A stretch of 64,000 nucleotides of DNA, taken from Gillisia mitskevichiae (GTDB lineage Bacteria > Bacteroidota > Bacteroidia > Flavobacteriales > Flavobacteriaceae). Below, in pieces: positions 53,404-61,753 of the stretch. The notes under the pieces were generated by a model. It did no database searches, was not told the DNA's origin, and saw only the letters and a list, made by a program, of their open reading frames with translations. The stretch covers positions 806,001-870,000 of the forward strand of contig NZ_RBLG01000001.1 in assembly GCF_003634585.1 (NCBI RefSeq). Direction: 5' to 3'. Both the position numbers and the translations under genes were made by a program. Position 1 is the first letter of the stretch; each line of letters starts with the position of its first letter.

Positions 53404-54150
53404 TTATTTCTTATTAACTTCTTTAATATATTTCTGAAGCGCCATCGTCATAGATGGAGTTTCTGGGGTTGGTGCTTTTATATTACAAACCAAACCATGT
53501 TCTTTTGCTGCCTTAATGGTTGTGTTTCCAAAAACCGCGATCCTAGTATCTTTTTGCTCAAAATCTGGGAAATTCTCGAAGAGAGATTTTATTCCGCTTG
53601 GACTAAAGAATACAAGTATATCGTAAGTAACATTTCTTAAGTGAGAAAGGTCACTTACCACAGTTTTATAAAAAACTGCTTCTTTCCAATCAACACCTAA
53701 TTTGTTAAGTGTTTTAGGTACGTCTGGCTTTAGCATATCTGAAGCCGGTAAAAGAAATTTTTCGTTCTTATACTTTTTAATATATGGAGACAACTCAGAA
53801 AATGTGCGTTTACCAACATATATTTTTCGCTTTCTATAAACAACATACTTCTGTAAATAATAAGCAACAGCTTCACTTAAGCAAAAATATTTAAGTGTAT
53901 CTGGCACTTTATATCTCATTTCTTCGGCTATTCTAAAATAGTGATCTACAGCATTTCTACTGGTTAAAATAATCGCAGTATAATTGGTGAGATCTATTTT
54001 TTGTTGCCTAATGTCCTTGGAGTTAACCCCTTCAACATGAATAAATGGTATGAAATCAATTTTTACTCGTTGTTTTTCTTCCAACTCAAAATAGGGTGAA
54101 TTTTCTATTTTAGGCTCTGGTTGAGATATTAAAATTGTTTTCACTTTCAT
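53404..54150 (-). CDS. hemD: uroporphyrinogen-III synthase-like protein
   Basis: The 248-residue protein has the HemD two-domain pattern: VKTILISQPEP, AIILTSRNAVDHYF, then FLLPASDMLKP and the C-terminal ILVFFSPSGIKSLF and IAVFGNTTIKAAKEHG. HemD closes hydroxymethylbilane to uroporphyrinogen III in heme synthesis. Sequence conservation in this family is low, so assignment is by pattern rather than catalytic residues. It starts 22 bases after the DUF4271 gene. Confidence 0.85.
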   Translation of the reverse strand: MKVKTILISQPEPKIENSPYFELEEKQRVKIDFIPFIHVEGVNSKDIRQQKIDLTNYTAIILTSRNAVDHYFRIAEEMRYKVPDTLKYFCLSEAVAYYLQKYVVYRKRKIYVGKRTFSELSPYIKKYKNEKFLLPASDMLKPDVPKTLNKLGVDWKEAVFYKTVVSDLSHLRNVTYDILVFFSPSGIKSLFENFPDFEQKDTRIAVFGNTTIKAAKEHGLVCNIKAPTPETPSMTMALQKYIKEVNKK

Positions 54151-54172
54151 ATTAGTTATATATTTTGAATTT

Positions 54173-54832
54173 TTAGTACTTAGAAATTAACTTATACAAA
54201 ACAACATAGGGGGCGATTTCGAGAGCGCAAATGTACAAAATAAAATAGAACCAAAAACGTGAGATTAATCGGAGATTTTTTTTGATAATCTCGTACAACG
54301 TGTAGGACAGAGAGATAATTATAATAGCTATAATTAGATAAAAAAGAGGTAAACTAGGTATATCGCTATATACAAGAAACAATGATAATCCAAAGATAAT
54401 CAGAGATATAAAATTAAGATAAGTTTGCTTTTGAAAAATATAAGTGTCTATGATTTCATCTATATCAAAAACGTTAGCAATAATTTTTTCTACGGTAATT
54501 TTTAATAAAACTATAAAGCTGTAGGCTGTTATTATTCTCAATAATAAATTTCCAGAATTCTCTAAAGTTTGCGTCGTAAATAATCTAAATGTTAAAAAAA
54601 CGAATAGGGAAACACTTAAAATATGTACTGTGAGCATTAAAATATTAAATCCGAATAAGAGTTTATGCTCTTTAGATTTTATTATTAAATATTTGCCAGA
54701 AGCGCCTAAAGATGTAAAATCTTCGAACCTAGTTTGAAATAATGTCCGAGCTAGGCTTAATAATAATAGTACCAATAGAATAATAATGGTAAGTAGGTCG
54801 TTTGAGGTTATATATCGTTCTATTGCTTCCAA
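54173..54832 (-). CDS. DUF4271 family membrane protein
   Basis: The 219-residue protein has six or seven TM helices, spread over the whole length with short polar loops (for example LRTLFQTRFEDFTSLGASG and FVYSDIPSLPLFY-like segments). Size, topology and position before a hemD-like gene match DUF4271, a Bacteroidota family of unknown function. A link to heme synthesis or export is only suggested by the pairing. It is divergent from the GT2 gene. Confidence 0.75.
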   Translation of the reverse strand: MEAIERYITSNDLLTIIILLVLLLLSLARTLFQTRFEDFTSLGASGKYLIIKSKEHKLLFGFNILMLTVHILSVSLFVFLTFRLFTTQTLENSGNLLLRIITAYSFIVLLKITVEKIIANVFDIDEIIDTYIFQKQTYLNFISLIIFGLSLFLVYSDIPSLPLFYLIIAIIIISLSYTLYEIIKKNLRLISRFWFYFILYICALEIAPYVVLYKLISKY

Positions 54833-54932
54833 TTATAAATTTTTACAAATGTATAATTAATAGCGGGAAAGTTGAAAGTAAAATTAAACCTGAAAAGGAC
54901 AAAAATGGTTACATTTGCCCAAAATTTCTGGC

Positions 54933-55664
54933 ATGTCTAATGGGATAATTATTATACCCACTTTTAATGAAATAGAAAATATAGAGCGCTTGATTAGGAA
55001 CATATTTTCCTTGCAGCGTAAATTTCATGTATTGGTGGTAGATGATAACTCTCCAGATCACACAGCTGCTAAAGTAAAGGAGCTTCAGGCCGAGTATTTT
55101 GGTTCGTTATTTATAGAGGAAAGAGAAGGCAAGCTTGGACTAGGGACAGCATATATTCACGGTTTTAAGTGGGCATTAGCACATAAATATGAATATATTT
55201 TTGAGATGGATGCCGATTTTTCACATAATCCAAACGATCTCATTCGGTTATACAATACTTGTGAGAAAAATGGTGCCGATCTAGCAATTGGTTCCAGATA
55301 CGTAACAGGAGTGAATGTGATTAACTGGCCAATGAGTAGAGTGTTGCTTTCATGGTTAGCTTCAAAATATGTTCGGTTTGTTACAGGAATGAATATTCAT
55401 GATACAACTGCTGGATTTGTTTGTTATAAAAGAAAAGTTTTAGAAAGTATAGATCTGGATAAGATACATTTTGTGGGATATGCGTTTCAAATAGAAATGA
55501 AATTTAAAGCATATTTACAAAAATTTGACATTAAAGAAATTCCGGTAATTTTTACCGACAGAACTAAGGGGAGTTCTAAAATGAGTGGAGGGATTATTTC
55601 TGAAGCTGTATTTGGAGTTATAAATATGAAATTAAAAAGTCTTTTTAATAGGACATCAAAATAA
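54933..55664 (+). CDS. polyprenol monophosphomannose synthase (GT2)
   Basis: The 243-residue protein begins MSNGIIIIPTFNEIENIE, the GT-A fold first strand. It has VVDDNSPDHTAAKV and the metal-binding DADFSH (DxD), plus the DPM1-like EREGKLGLGTAYIHGFKWA and the C-terminal RTKGSSKMSGGI. It transfers mannose or another sugar to a polyprenyl phosphate at the membrane. The frame is open from 54915, but the fold starts at 54933. Its stop overlaps the dihydroorotase ATG (TAATG). Confidence 0.88.
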   Translation: MSNGIIIIPTFNEIENIERLIRNIFSLQRKFHVLVVDDNSPDHTAAKVKELQAEYFGSLFIEEREGKLGLGTAYIHGFKWALAHKYEYIFEMDADFSHNPNDLIRLYNTCEKNGADLAIGSRYVTGVNVINWPMSRVLLSWLASKYVRFVTGMNIHDTTAGFVCYKRKVLESIDLDKIHFVGYAFQIEMKFKAYLQKFDIKEIPVIFTDRTKGSSKMSGGIISEAVFGVINMKLKSLFNRTSK

Positions 55665-57010
55665 TGAAGAAGGTTTTAATTAAAAACGCACGAATTGTCA
55701 ATGAAGGGACAATTACTGAAGGTGATGTATTTATTGAAAATGGGATTATCGTAGAGATAGCCGATAGTATTAGCGCTAAATCTCCGGATCTAACAATGAT
55801 CGATGCAGAAGGGAATTATCTTATTCCTGGCATTATAGACGATCAAGTACATTTTAGAGAGCCGGGCTTAACCCATAAGGAAACTATAGAAACTGGTTCT
55901 CGTGCTGCAATTGCAGGTGGGATCACCTCTTTTATAGAGATGCCTAACACCAATCCACAAACAACAACTATAGAAAAGTTAGAGGAGAAATTTGAGCTTG
56001 CAAAAAAATCTTCTTATGCTAACTACTCTTTCATGTTTGGTGGTACCAATGATAATTTGGAAGAAATTTTAAAAGTAGATCCTAAAACTACAGCTGCACT
56101 TAAATTATTCTTGGGTTCATCTACAGGAAATATGTTGGTAGATGATGCAAAAGTTCTAGAACAGATCTTTTTAAAATCTCCCTTAATGATCGCTGTACAT
56201 TGCGAGGATGAAGCTACAATTCAGAAGAATTTAGCCGAATGTGTTGAGCGATATGGAGATGATATTCCAATTGAACTGCATTCTAAGATTAGAAGTGAGG
56301 AAGCTTGTTATATTTCTTCTTCTAAAGCAGTTGCTTTAGCTAAAAAGACAGGAGCAAGATTGCATGTTTTTCATATCTCCACTGCGAAGGAGCTTAAATT
56401 ATTCGATAATAAATTGCCTTTAAAAGATAAGAAGATCACTGCCGAGGTTTGTGTACATCACCTGTGGTTCAATGATTCTGATTATGAGAAAAAAGGGACT
56501 TTTATAAAGTGGAACCCTTCTATTAAAACAAAGAAAGATCAAGATGCTTTGTTAAAAGGATTGTTAGAGGGGCGTATAGATGTTATCGCTACAGATCATG
56601 CTCCTCATACAAAAGAGGAAAAGAAGAATGTGTACACCAAGGCTCCAAGTGGTGGTCCTTTAGTGCAACATGCGCTTCCTGCAATGTTACAAATGCATCA
56701 TCAGGAAAAGATTAGTCTTGAGCAGATCGTAGAAAAAATGTGTCATAATCCTGCGATTCTGTTTCAAATTGAAAAAAGAGGATTCATTAGAGAAGGCTAT
56801 AAGGCAGATCTTGTTTTAATAGATCTTAATGCTCCATGGGCTGTTCAACCAAGTAATACAGTCTATAAATGTGGCTGGTCTCCGTTTGATGGGGTTACCT
56901 TTAAATCTAGAGTTACCCATACATTTGTGAATGGCCAATTGGTTTATAATAACTTTAAATTTATGCCCTTTACTCCAGTAGCAGAGCAGTTAACATTCGA
57001 TAGAAAATAA
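55664..57010 (+). CDS. pyrC: dihydroorotase, Bacteroidota-type
   Basis: The 448-residue protein has the amidohydrolase pattern DDQVHFREPGLTHKE near the N-terminus; the usual HxH is Gln61-x-His63. Other metal ligands are carbamylated Lys147 (AALKLFLGSS), His179 (VHCEDE), His237 (HVFHIS) and Asp311 (TDHAPH). It cyclises carbamoylaspartate to dihydroorotate in pyrimidine synthesis. Length fits the class I group. It overlaps the GT2 gene by one base and is followed 6 bases later by a DUF4296 lipoprotein gene. Confidence 0.9.
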   Translation: MKKVLIKNARIVNEGTITEGDVFIENGIIVEIADSISAKSPDLTMIDAEGNYLIPGIIDDQVHFREPGLTHKETIETGSRAAIAGGITSFIEMPNTNPQTTTIEKLEEKFELAKKSSYANYSFMFGGTNDNLEEILKVDPKTTAALKLFLGSSTGNMLVDDAKVLEQIFLKSPLMIAVHCEDEATIQKNLAECVERYGDDIPIELHSKIRSEEACYISSSKAVALAKKTGARLHVFHISTAKELKLFDNKLPLKDKKITAEVCVHHLWFNDSDYEKKGTFIKWNPSIKTKKDQDALLKGLLEGRIDVIATDHAPHTKEEKKNVYTKAPSGGPLVQHALPAMLQMHHQEKISLEQIVEKMCHNPAILFQIEKRGFIREGYKADLVLIDLNAPWAVQPSNTVYKCGWSPFDGVTFKSRVTHTFVNGQLVYNNFKFMPFTPVAEQLTFDRK

Positions 57011-57015
57011 CTACT

Positions 57016-57492
57016 ATGAAATTTTTAAAGGTATTTATATTTGCTTGTTTCTTGAGCTCCTGCCAGAATATTGAGGAGGTCAAGAAACCCGATAATTTAA
57101 TACCTGAGGATAAGATGGTAGATGTGCTTACAGAATTGTCCTTATTAAATTCTGCAAAGAACAAAAACAGGAGAATTCTTGAGGAAACAGGTCTTCAGCC
57201 AGACACTTATCTTTATTCTAAATATGAAATAGATAGTTTACAATTAGCAGAAAGCACTACTTATTATGCTAAAAAGTATGATAAATTCGATGGTATCTAT
57301 CAGAAAGTGAAACAAAATCTGGAAGTTATGAAAGCTAAGATGGAAGTCATTCAGGAGGAAGAACAACGAATTGAAGATTCTATACGAGCATTAGATATAA
57401 AGGACACTTTAAGTGTAGATAGTTTGCAACTACCAGCTTCTGTTTTAATAGATAGTCTTGGAACGCCACCAAGTGCTAGTAGTTATAATTAA
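57016..57492 (+). CDS. DUF4296 family lipoprotein
   Basis: The 158-residue protein has a lipobox (FLSSCQN, Cys16) and the DUF4296 core: LIPEDKMVDVLTELSLLNSAK, then YLYSKYEIDSLQLAESTTYYAKK, followed by a helical coiled-coil-like tail with EEEQRIEDSIRALD. Function is unknown; the helical body is probably periplasmic and lipid-anchored. It is in operon with the GT2 and dihydroorotase genes, a grouping common in Bacteroidota. It overlaps the convergent epimerase gene by 4 bases (shared TTAA). Confidence 0.82.
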   Translation: MKFLKVFIFACFLSSCQNIEEVKKPDNLIPEDKMVDVLTELSLLNSAKNKNRRILEETGLQPDTYLYSKYEIDSLQLAESTTYYAKKYDKFDGIYQKVKQNLEVMKAKMEVIQEEEQRIEDSIRALDIKDTLSVDSLQLPASVLIDSLGTPPSASSYN

Positions 57493-58508
57493 TTTTTTCT
57501 TTCTTTTTTAAATAAGGCTCCTGTATCTATAACAACACTTTTTACTGAAGTAAAAGTAAAACCAGTTTTCTCTGTGATTTTACTGTTGCTATAATATGTA
57601 TGTTTAAAAAGGGATCTATAATCCTGATGTGAAAGTTGTTTTTTTGCGCCCCATAATATATTAGCAATACTTTGATATACCCATCCAATAAAAACCATCC
57701 AAGGTTTTAAAGGGGTTTGTGGAGCTTTTTTCTGAAGACTTTCTGCCACCCATTCTAGGACCAGTTTAAAACTTATATTTTCTGATACTAATATGAATTG
57801 CTCATTTTCTATGGTGGAATTCATAAGGAGAATAGATGCCTTAGATACATCTTGCACTCCTACAAATCCAGTGGTCTTTGGAAAATGATATTTTAATCCT
57901 TCATCTATTTTTTTGAATAACTGGCCACTTCCTGAATTCCAAAATCCAGGCCCAATAATTACTCCAGGATTTACAATAATTGCCGAAAGACCTTCCTGAG
58001 TGCCTCTCCAAACCTCAATTTCAGCTCCATACTTTGAAATTGCGTAATCGCTATGCGCCTTTTCGGGATGCCAAGTAAAATTTTCTGAGATCTCTTCGTC
58101 TCCCAATGCAATATCCATAGCAGATATAGAACTAACATGACAGAGTTTTTTAACCTTAAATTCTAAACAAGAATTTACAATATTAGCCGTTCCTTCAATG
58201 TTCGTAGTTCTAAGTTTTTTATTATTCTTGGAGTCAAAAGAGACAATTGCAGCACAGTGATAGACGTGATCTACATTTGTGAATGCTTCATTAAGACTGG
58301 GAATATCTAAGATATCTGCTTGCACCCATTCTATAGAATTAAATAGGAAAGTGGCTTCTTTAGATGGGACATAATAGGAAAACACCTTTTTTACATCAGA
58401 AAGTTTGCTTTCTGTTCTATAGATCGCTTTAACCTTTTTACCGGTTCTTGCTAAATCTAAAAGTAAATGTGAGCCCACTAGTCCTGTGCCTCCTGTAACT
58501 AATATCAT
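57489..58508 (-). CDS. extended-SDR NAD-dependent epimerase/dehydratase
   Basis: The 339-residue protein begins MILVTGGTGLVGSHLLLDLA with the GxxGxxG loop. It has the VYHCAAIVSFD segment, SSISAMD and the catalytic pattern YAISKYGAE (YxxxK), and AIIVNPGVIIGPGFW. This layout is that of the dihydroflavonol-reductase-like extended SDR group. Substrate unknown. It is divergent from tyrS and convergent with DUF4296, whose stop it shares. Confidence 0.88.
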   Translation of the reverse strand: MILVTGGTGLVGSHLLLDLARTGKKVKAIYRTESKLSDVKKVFSYYVPSKEATFLFNSIEWVQADILDIPSLNEAFTNVDHVYHCAAIVSFDSKNNKKLRTTNIEGTANIVNSCLEFKVKKLCHVSSISAMDIALGDEEISENFTWHPEKAHSDYAISKYGAEIEVWRGTQEGLSAIIVNPGVIIGPGFWNSGSGQLFKKIDEGLKYHFPKTTGFVGVQDVSKASILLMNSTIENEQFILVSENISFKLVLEWVAESLQKKAPQTPLKPWMVFIGWVYQSIANILWGAKKQLSHQDYRSLFKHTYYSNSKITEKTGFTFTSVKSVVIDTGALFKKERKN

Positions 58509-58666
58509 AAGGTAAATATAGCTATTTCAACTTAGGAAAAATGACAGTTATTGGTATCTTTACCGCTGTTTTCTATTAGATAATGCAATTCATTATTAAA
58601 CTTAAGAATTTCAATAAGAATAGAGAATTAGAATTGAGAAGAATTAATATTGAAAATAATATACTT

Positions 58667-59956
58667 ATGAATTTTGTTGAGGAAATTACCTGGAGAGGCA
58701 TGATGCACGATGTGATGCCTGGAACCGAAGAGCATTTATTAGAAGAGATGCGTGCGGCGTATATTGGTTTCGATCCAACTGCAGATTCTTTACATATTGG
58801 GAACTTGGTGCCTATTATGTTGTTGGCTCATTTTCAGCGCTGTGGTCATAAGCCAGTGGCGTTAGTAGGAGGGGCGACAGGAATGATTGGTGATCCTTCA
58901 GGAAAATCTAGCGAAAGAAACCTATTAGATGAGCCTACTCTTAGGCATAATCAGGAATGTGTGCGAAAACAACTTTCCCAATTTCTGGATTTTTCTTCAG
59001 GAGAAAAAAATCAGGCAGTTTTAGTGAATAACTACGATTGGATGAAAGAATTTTCCTTTCTAGACTTCATAAGAGATGTAGGGAAACACATCACAGTGAA
59101 TTATATGATGTCTAAAGATTCTGTAAAAAACAGAATTTCTGGAGAAGATACCGAAGGAATGTCATTTACAGAATTCACTTATCAATTAGTACAAGGTTAT
59201 GATTTTGTTCATTTATACAAAAATCAAGCTTGTACTTTACAAATGGGAGGAAGTGACCAATGGGGAAATATCACTACGGGAACAGAACTTATTAGAAGAA
59301 TAGGAAACGGGAAAGGCTATGCGCTTACCTGTCCTTTAATCACCAAAAGTGATGGAAGTAAGTTTGGAAAAAGTGAAGGTGGGAATGTATGGTTGGATGC
59401 TAATAGAACATCTCCCTACAAATTCTACCAATATTGGTTGAATACTAGTGATGAAGATGCAGAGAAATATATTAAGATCTTTACATTTCTAGATAGAAAA
59501 ACTATAGAAGATCTAATTGCAGAACATTCGAAAGAGCCTCATTTAAGATTGCTACAAAAGAGATTGGCAGAAGAAGTGTCGATAACTGTTCATGGGAAAG
59601 AAGATTTTGACAATGCTGTAAAAGCATCCAATGTGCTCTTCGGAAAAAGTACAGCAAGCGATTTTAGAAGTTTAAACGAAGCTACTTTTTTAGATATTTT
59701 CGAAGGAGTACCACAAGCAGAAATAGAACGCGCAGATGTGGATGCTGGATTAGACATGATCGCTGCTTTGGCTGCTAAAACAGGATTTTTGAATTCTAAT
59801 GGAGAGGCAAGAAGAGCTTTAAAAGAAAACTCTATTTCTGTAAATAAAGAAAAAGTGGGGGAGGATTATCTTATATCTGAAGCCGATCTTATAAATAACA
59901 AATACGTTATTATAAATAAAGGAAAGAGAAATACCTATATTTTAAGAGTGGTATAA
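58667..59956 (+). CDS. tyrS: tyrosine--tRNA ligase
   Basis: From this start the protein has 429 residues, normal for bacterial TyrRS. It has [17 protein letters not shown], with HIGN as the class I HIGH motif, and [12 protein letters not shown] as the KMSKS equivalent. Between them is [13 protein letters not shown] and the diagnostic MGGSDQWGN. The C-terminal S4 domain ([22 protein letters not shown]) follows. The frame is open from 58583; those 28 residues are not TyrRS-like, so [11 protein letters not shown] at 58667 is taken. Confidence 0.97.
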   Translation: MNFVEEITWRGMMHDVMPGTEEHLLEEMRAAYIGFDPTADSLHIGNLVPIMLLAHFQRCGHKPVALVGGATGMIGDPSGKSSERNLLDEPTLRHNQECVRKQLSQFLDFSSGEKNQAVLVNNYDWMKEFSFLDFIRDVGKHITVNYMMSKDSVKNRISGEDTEGMSFTEFTYQLVQGYDFVHLYKNQACTLQMGGSDQWGNITTGTELIRRIGNGKGYALTCPLITKSDGSKFGKSEGGNVWLDANRTSPYKFYQYWLNTSDEDAEKYIKIFTFLDRKTIEDLIAEHSKEPHLRLLQKRLAEEVSITVHGKEDFDNAVKASNVLFGKSTASDFRSLNEATFLDIFEGVPQAEIERADVDAGLDMIAALAAKTGFLNSNGEARRALKENSISVNKEKVGEDYLISEADLINNKYVIINKGKRNTYILRVV

Positions 59957-59961
59957 TTGCA

Positions 59962-59995
59962 AAAGCCCTTAAACAGTATATTGTTTAAGGGCTTT
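59962..59995 (+). terminator. terminator of tyrS
   Basis: Arms AAAGCCCTTAAACA and TGTTTAAGGGCTTT form a 14-bp perfect stem with a 6-base loop 5 bases after the stop. The following T-run is short. Confidence 0.75.
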
Positions 59996-60038
59996 GCAAC
60001 TAACTAACCAATCTAATATGAAAAAACTCATATAGCTT

Positions 60039-60077
60039 ATTGTAAACAAAAACCTAACCAAAAATTATGTTTACAAT
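60039..60077. repeat. inverted repeat ATTGTAAAC / GTTTACAAT
   Basis: Perfect 9-base arms with a 21-base spacer in the gap between tyrS and the LuxE-like gene. No T-run follows on either strand, so it is not an obvious terminator. Its role is unknown. Confidence 0.45.
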
Positions 60078-60165
60078 TATTAGTTCGAAAAAAGAGGTGT
60101 AAATTACATTTTTAAGAGAATTTCTTCTATTTATTTTCAGCAAGGGGTAAGTTGTAGACCTAGAT

Positions 60166-61143
60166 TTATAATACCAATAAATTGCAACCCCGAATATCAC
60201 TATTGTCAAACCTTCCCATAATTTCTATAGAATTATTTTTGCTCTTTTTACCAAGATCTTGAGTGGCAATAAAAGAGCAAGAATTAATATTGGCCAGATC
60301 TATCACATTAATTCCTCCTGTGCTATTATTTTTTAAATAGGACTGCGCGTCCTCCGGATCTCGGATCAAAATTTTCATCCAAGGTGGGCATTCAAAAACT
60401 CCATTTCCTGCGGAATAGGCTTGTGATAATAATTCGGTCATTCCATATTCACTATGAATACTTTCTGTGCCAAATCCATTTTTAAGGATGCTGTGTAGTT
60501 CTTCCCGGATCATTTCTTTTCGTCTTCCTTTCATTCCTCCAGTTTCCATGACAATGGTATTTTTCAATTTAAACTGAAAGTCTTCAACAAGATCTAATAA
60601 GGCAAATGAGACACCAATAAGTAACACTTTTTGGCCTGCTTTGTCCAATGAAATTAATTTCTCTTTTAATTCAGAAAGATTATTAAGATAGAATCCGCTA
60701 TCTGGATGTGTGCTATTTTCTATTAAATGTTGTGCCATATAAATTAAAGAAGAACCATCCCGTTCCAGATATGAAGGTAATAGGGCCAATACTACATAAT
60801 TTTTAATTTCACCATAAAACTGTTTAAAAGCCAAATTAAAACTCTTTTCGTAAATGGAAAGATCTGTTACATGATGTTTACTGGTTTTAGTACCAGTTGT
60901 GCCACTGCTTGTAAATGTTTTCTGTATGGTTTCTTCGGAAGATAAAACAGTATGGCTCTTAAAAAGATCTATAGGTAAAAAGGGGATATTTTCAATTCTA
61001 TTTACTTTTTTTGGGTTTGTTTTCAGCAAATTTGAAAACTTGCGATATACCGAATTGTTGGCATACTGAAATCTGAAAATTTCTAAGGCAACTTCATTGA
61101 AATCTTGTTCAGAAGTAATAGAAAAGATCTTTTCTGGATTCAT
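60166..61143 (-). CDS. LuxE-like acyl-protein synthetase family protein
   Basis: The 325-residue protein has the LuxE/phenylacetate-CoA-ligase-like adenylate pattern: FLPIDLFKSH, the phosphate-loop TFTSSGTTGTKTS, and later VMETGGMKGRRKEM, SEYGMTELLSQAY and DLANINSCSFIATQDLG with GRFDNSD. The LuxE partners LuxC and LuxD are not visible here. It probably activates a carboxylic acid as an acyl-adenylate; the acceptor is unknown. The gene stands alone between terminators, with the T9SS gene upstream. Confidence 0.85.
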   Translation of the reverse strand: MNPEKIFSITSEQDFNEVALEIFRFQYANNSVYRKFSNLLKTNPKKVNRIENIPFLPIDLFKSHTVLSSEETIQKTFTSSGTTGTKTSKHHVTDLSIYEKSFNLAFKQFYGEIKNYVVLALLPSYLERDGSSLIYMAQHLIENSTHPDSGFYLNNLSELKEKLISLDKAGQKVLLIGVSFALLDLVEDFQFKLKNTIVMETGGMKGRRKEMIREELHSILKNGFGTESIHSEYGMTELLSQAYSAGNGVFECPPWMKILIRDPEDAQSYLKNNSTGGINVIDLANINSCSFIATQDLGKKSKNNSIEIMGRFDNSDIRGCNLLVL

Positions 61144-61181
61144 TTATGTGGTTTGAAGAAAATGAAGGCAAAGGTAGAAAT

Positions 61182-61210
61182 AAAAAAAGCTTCTAAGAAT
61201 AGAAGCTTTT
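61182..61210 (-). terminator. terminator of the small T9SS gene
   Basis: Arms AAAAGCTTCTA and TAGAAGCTTTT surround a 5-base loop 22 bases beyond the T9SS gene stop; on the minus strand seven T follow. It separates that gene from the LuxE-like gene. Confidence 0.85.
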
Positions 61211-61231
61211 AATATTATATGATTTCCAAAG

Positions 61232-61570
61232 TTATCTTACTACCAATTTTCTGGTAGCTGAAGTAACTCCTTCTTTAATTTTTAAAATATATATCCCAGG
61301 TGTTAATTCTGAAACATCTAATTCTTTGCCGGTAACTCGGGCATAAAGAATTTTTTTACCTAATACATTATAAATTTCTACTTCTTTAGTCTGATTTTTA
61401 TTGGTGGTAATATACACTTTGCTGCCAACCACTGGGTTAGGGTAAATAGAAAGTCCTTCTATAGGCTTTTCTGTAGTAAACGCAGGAAGTGCTGTGTTTT
61501 GTGCGATCGCTTTTGGGGCGAACAGCAGAAAACTAACCAATAATAAACTTAAGATGTAGAATTTTTTCAT
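61232..61570 (-). CDS. very short protein with T9SS type A sorting domain
   Basis: The 112-residue protein has a signal peptide (residues 1-23, ending AIAQ). A linker of about 15 residues follows, and then a complete type A sorting domain: GLSIYPNPVVGSKVYI, EVEIYNVLGKKILY, LDVSELTPGIYILKIKEG and the C-terminal RKLVVR. The PNP motif, VLGK and GIYILKI are the usual landmarks. No cargo domain remains. The domain directs export through the outer membrane by the type IX system and attachment to the surface. It lies 183 bases downstream of the repeat lipoprotein gene on the same strand. Confidence 0.85.
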   Translation of the reverse strand: MKKFYILSLLLVSFLLFAPKAIAQNTALPAFTTEKPIEGLSIYPNPVVGSKVYITTNKNQTKEVEIYNVLGKKILYARVTGKELDVSELTPGIYILKIKEGVTSATRKLVVR

Positions 61571-61676
61571 ATTTTTTACGTTGGTAATTGTAAATCTACA
61601 ATAAATTATTCAAAAATGATACCAATTAATAAGGCTTAACGATATAATTAACTAATAATATTTTTGTCGTAAAACA

Positions 61677-61709
61677 AAACAGATGAGGTAGTTACACCTA
61701 ATCTGTTTT
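61677..61709 (-). terminator. terminator of the repeat lipoprotein gene
   Basis: Arms AAAACAGAT and ATCTGTTTT, with a second AGGT/ACCT stem above a single mismatch, lie 45 bases beyond the lipoprotein stop on the minus strand and are followed by T-rich DNA. Confidence 0.75.
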
Positions 61710-61753
61710 TTATATTTATTTGTTAGACTAACTTATGCCAAGTTCTATAAAAT

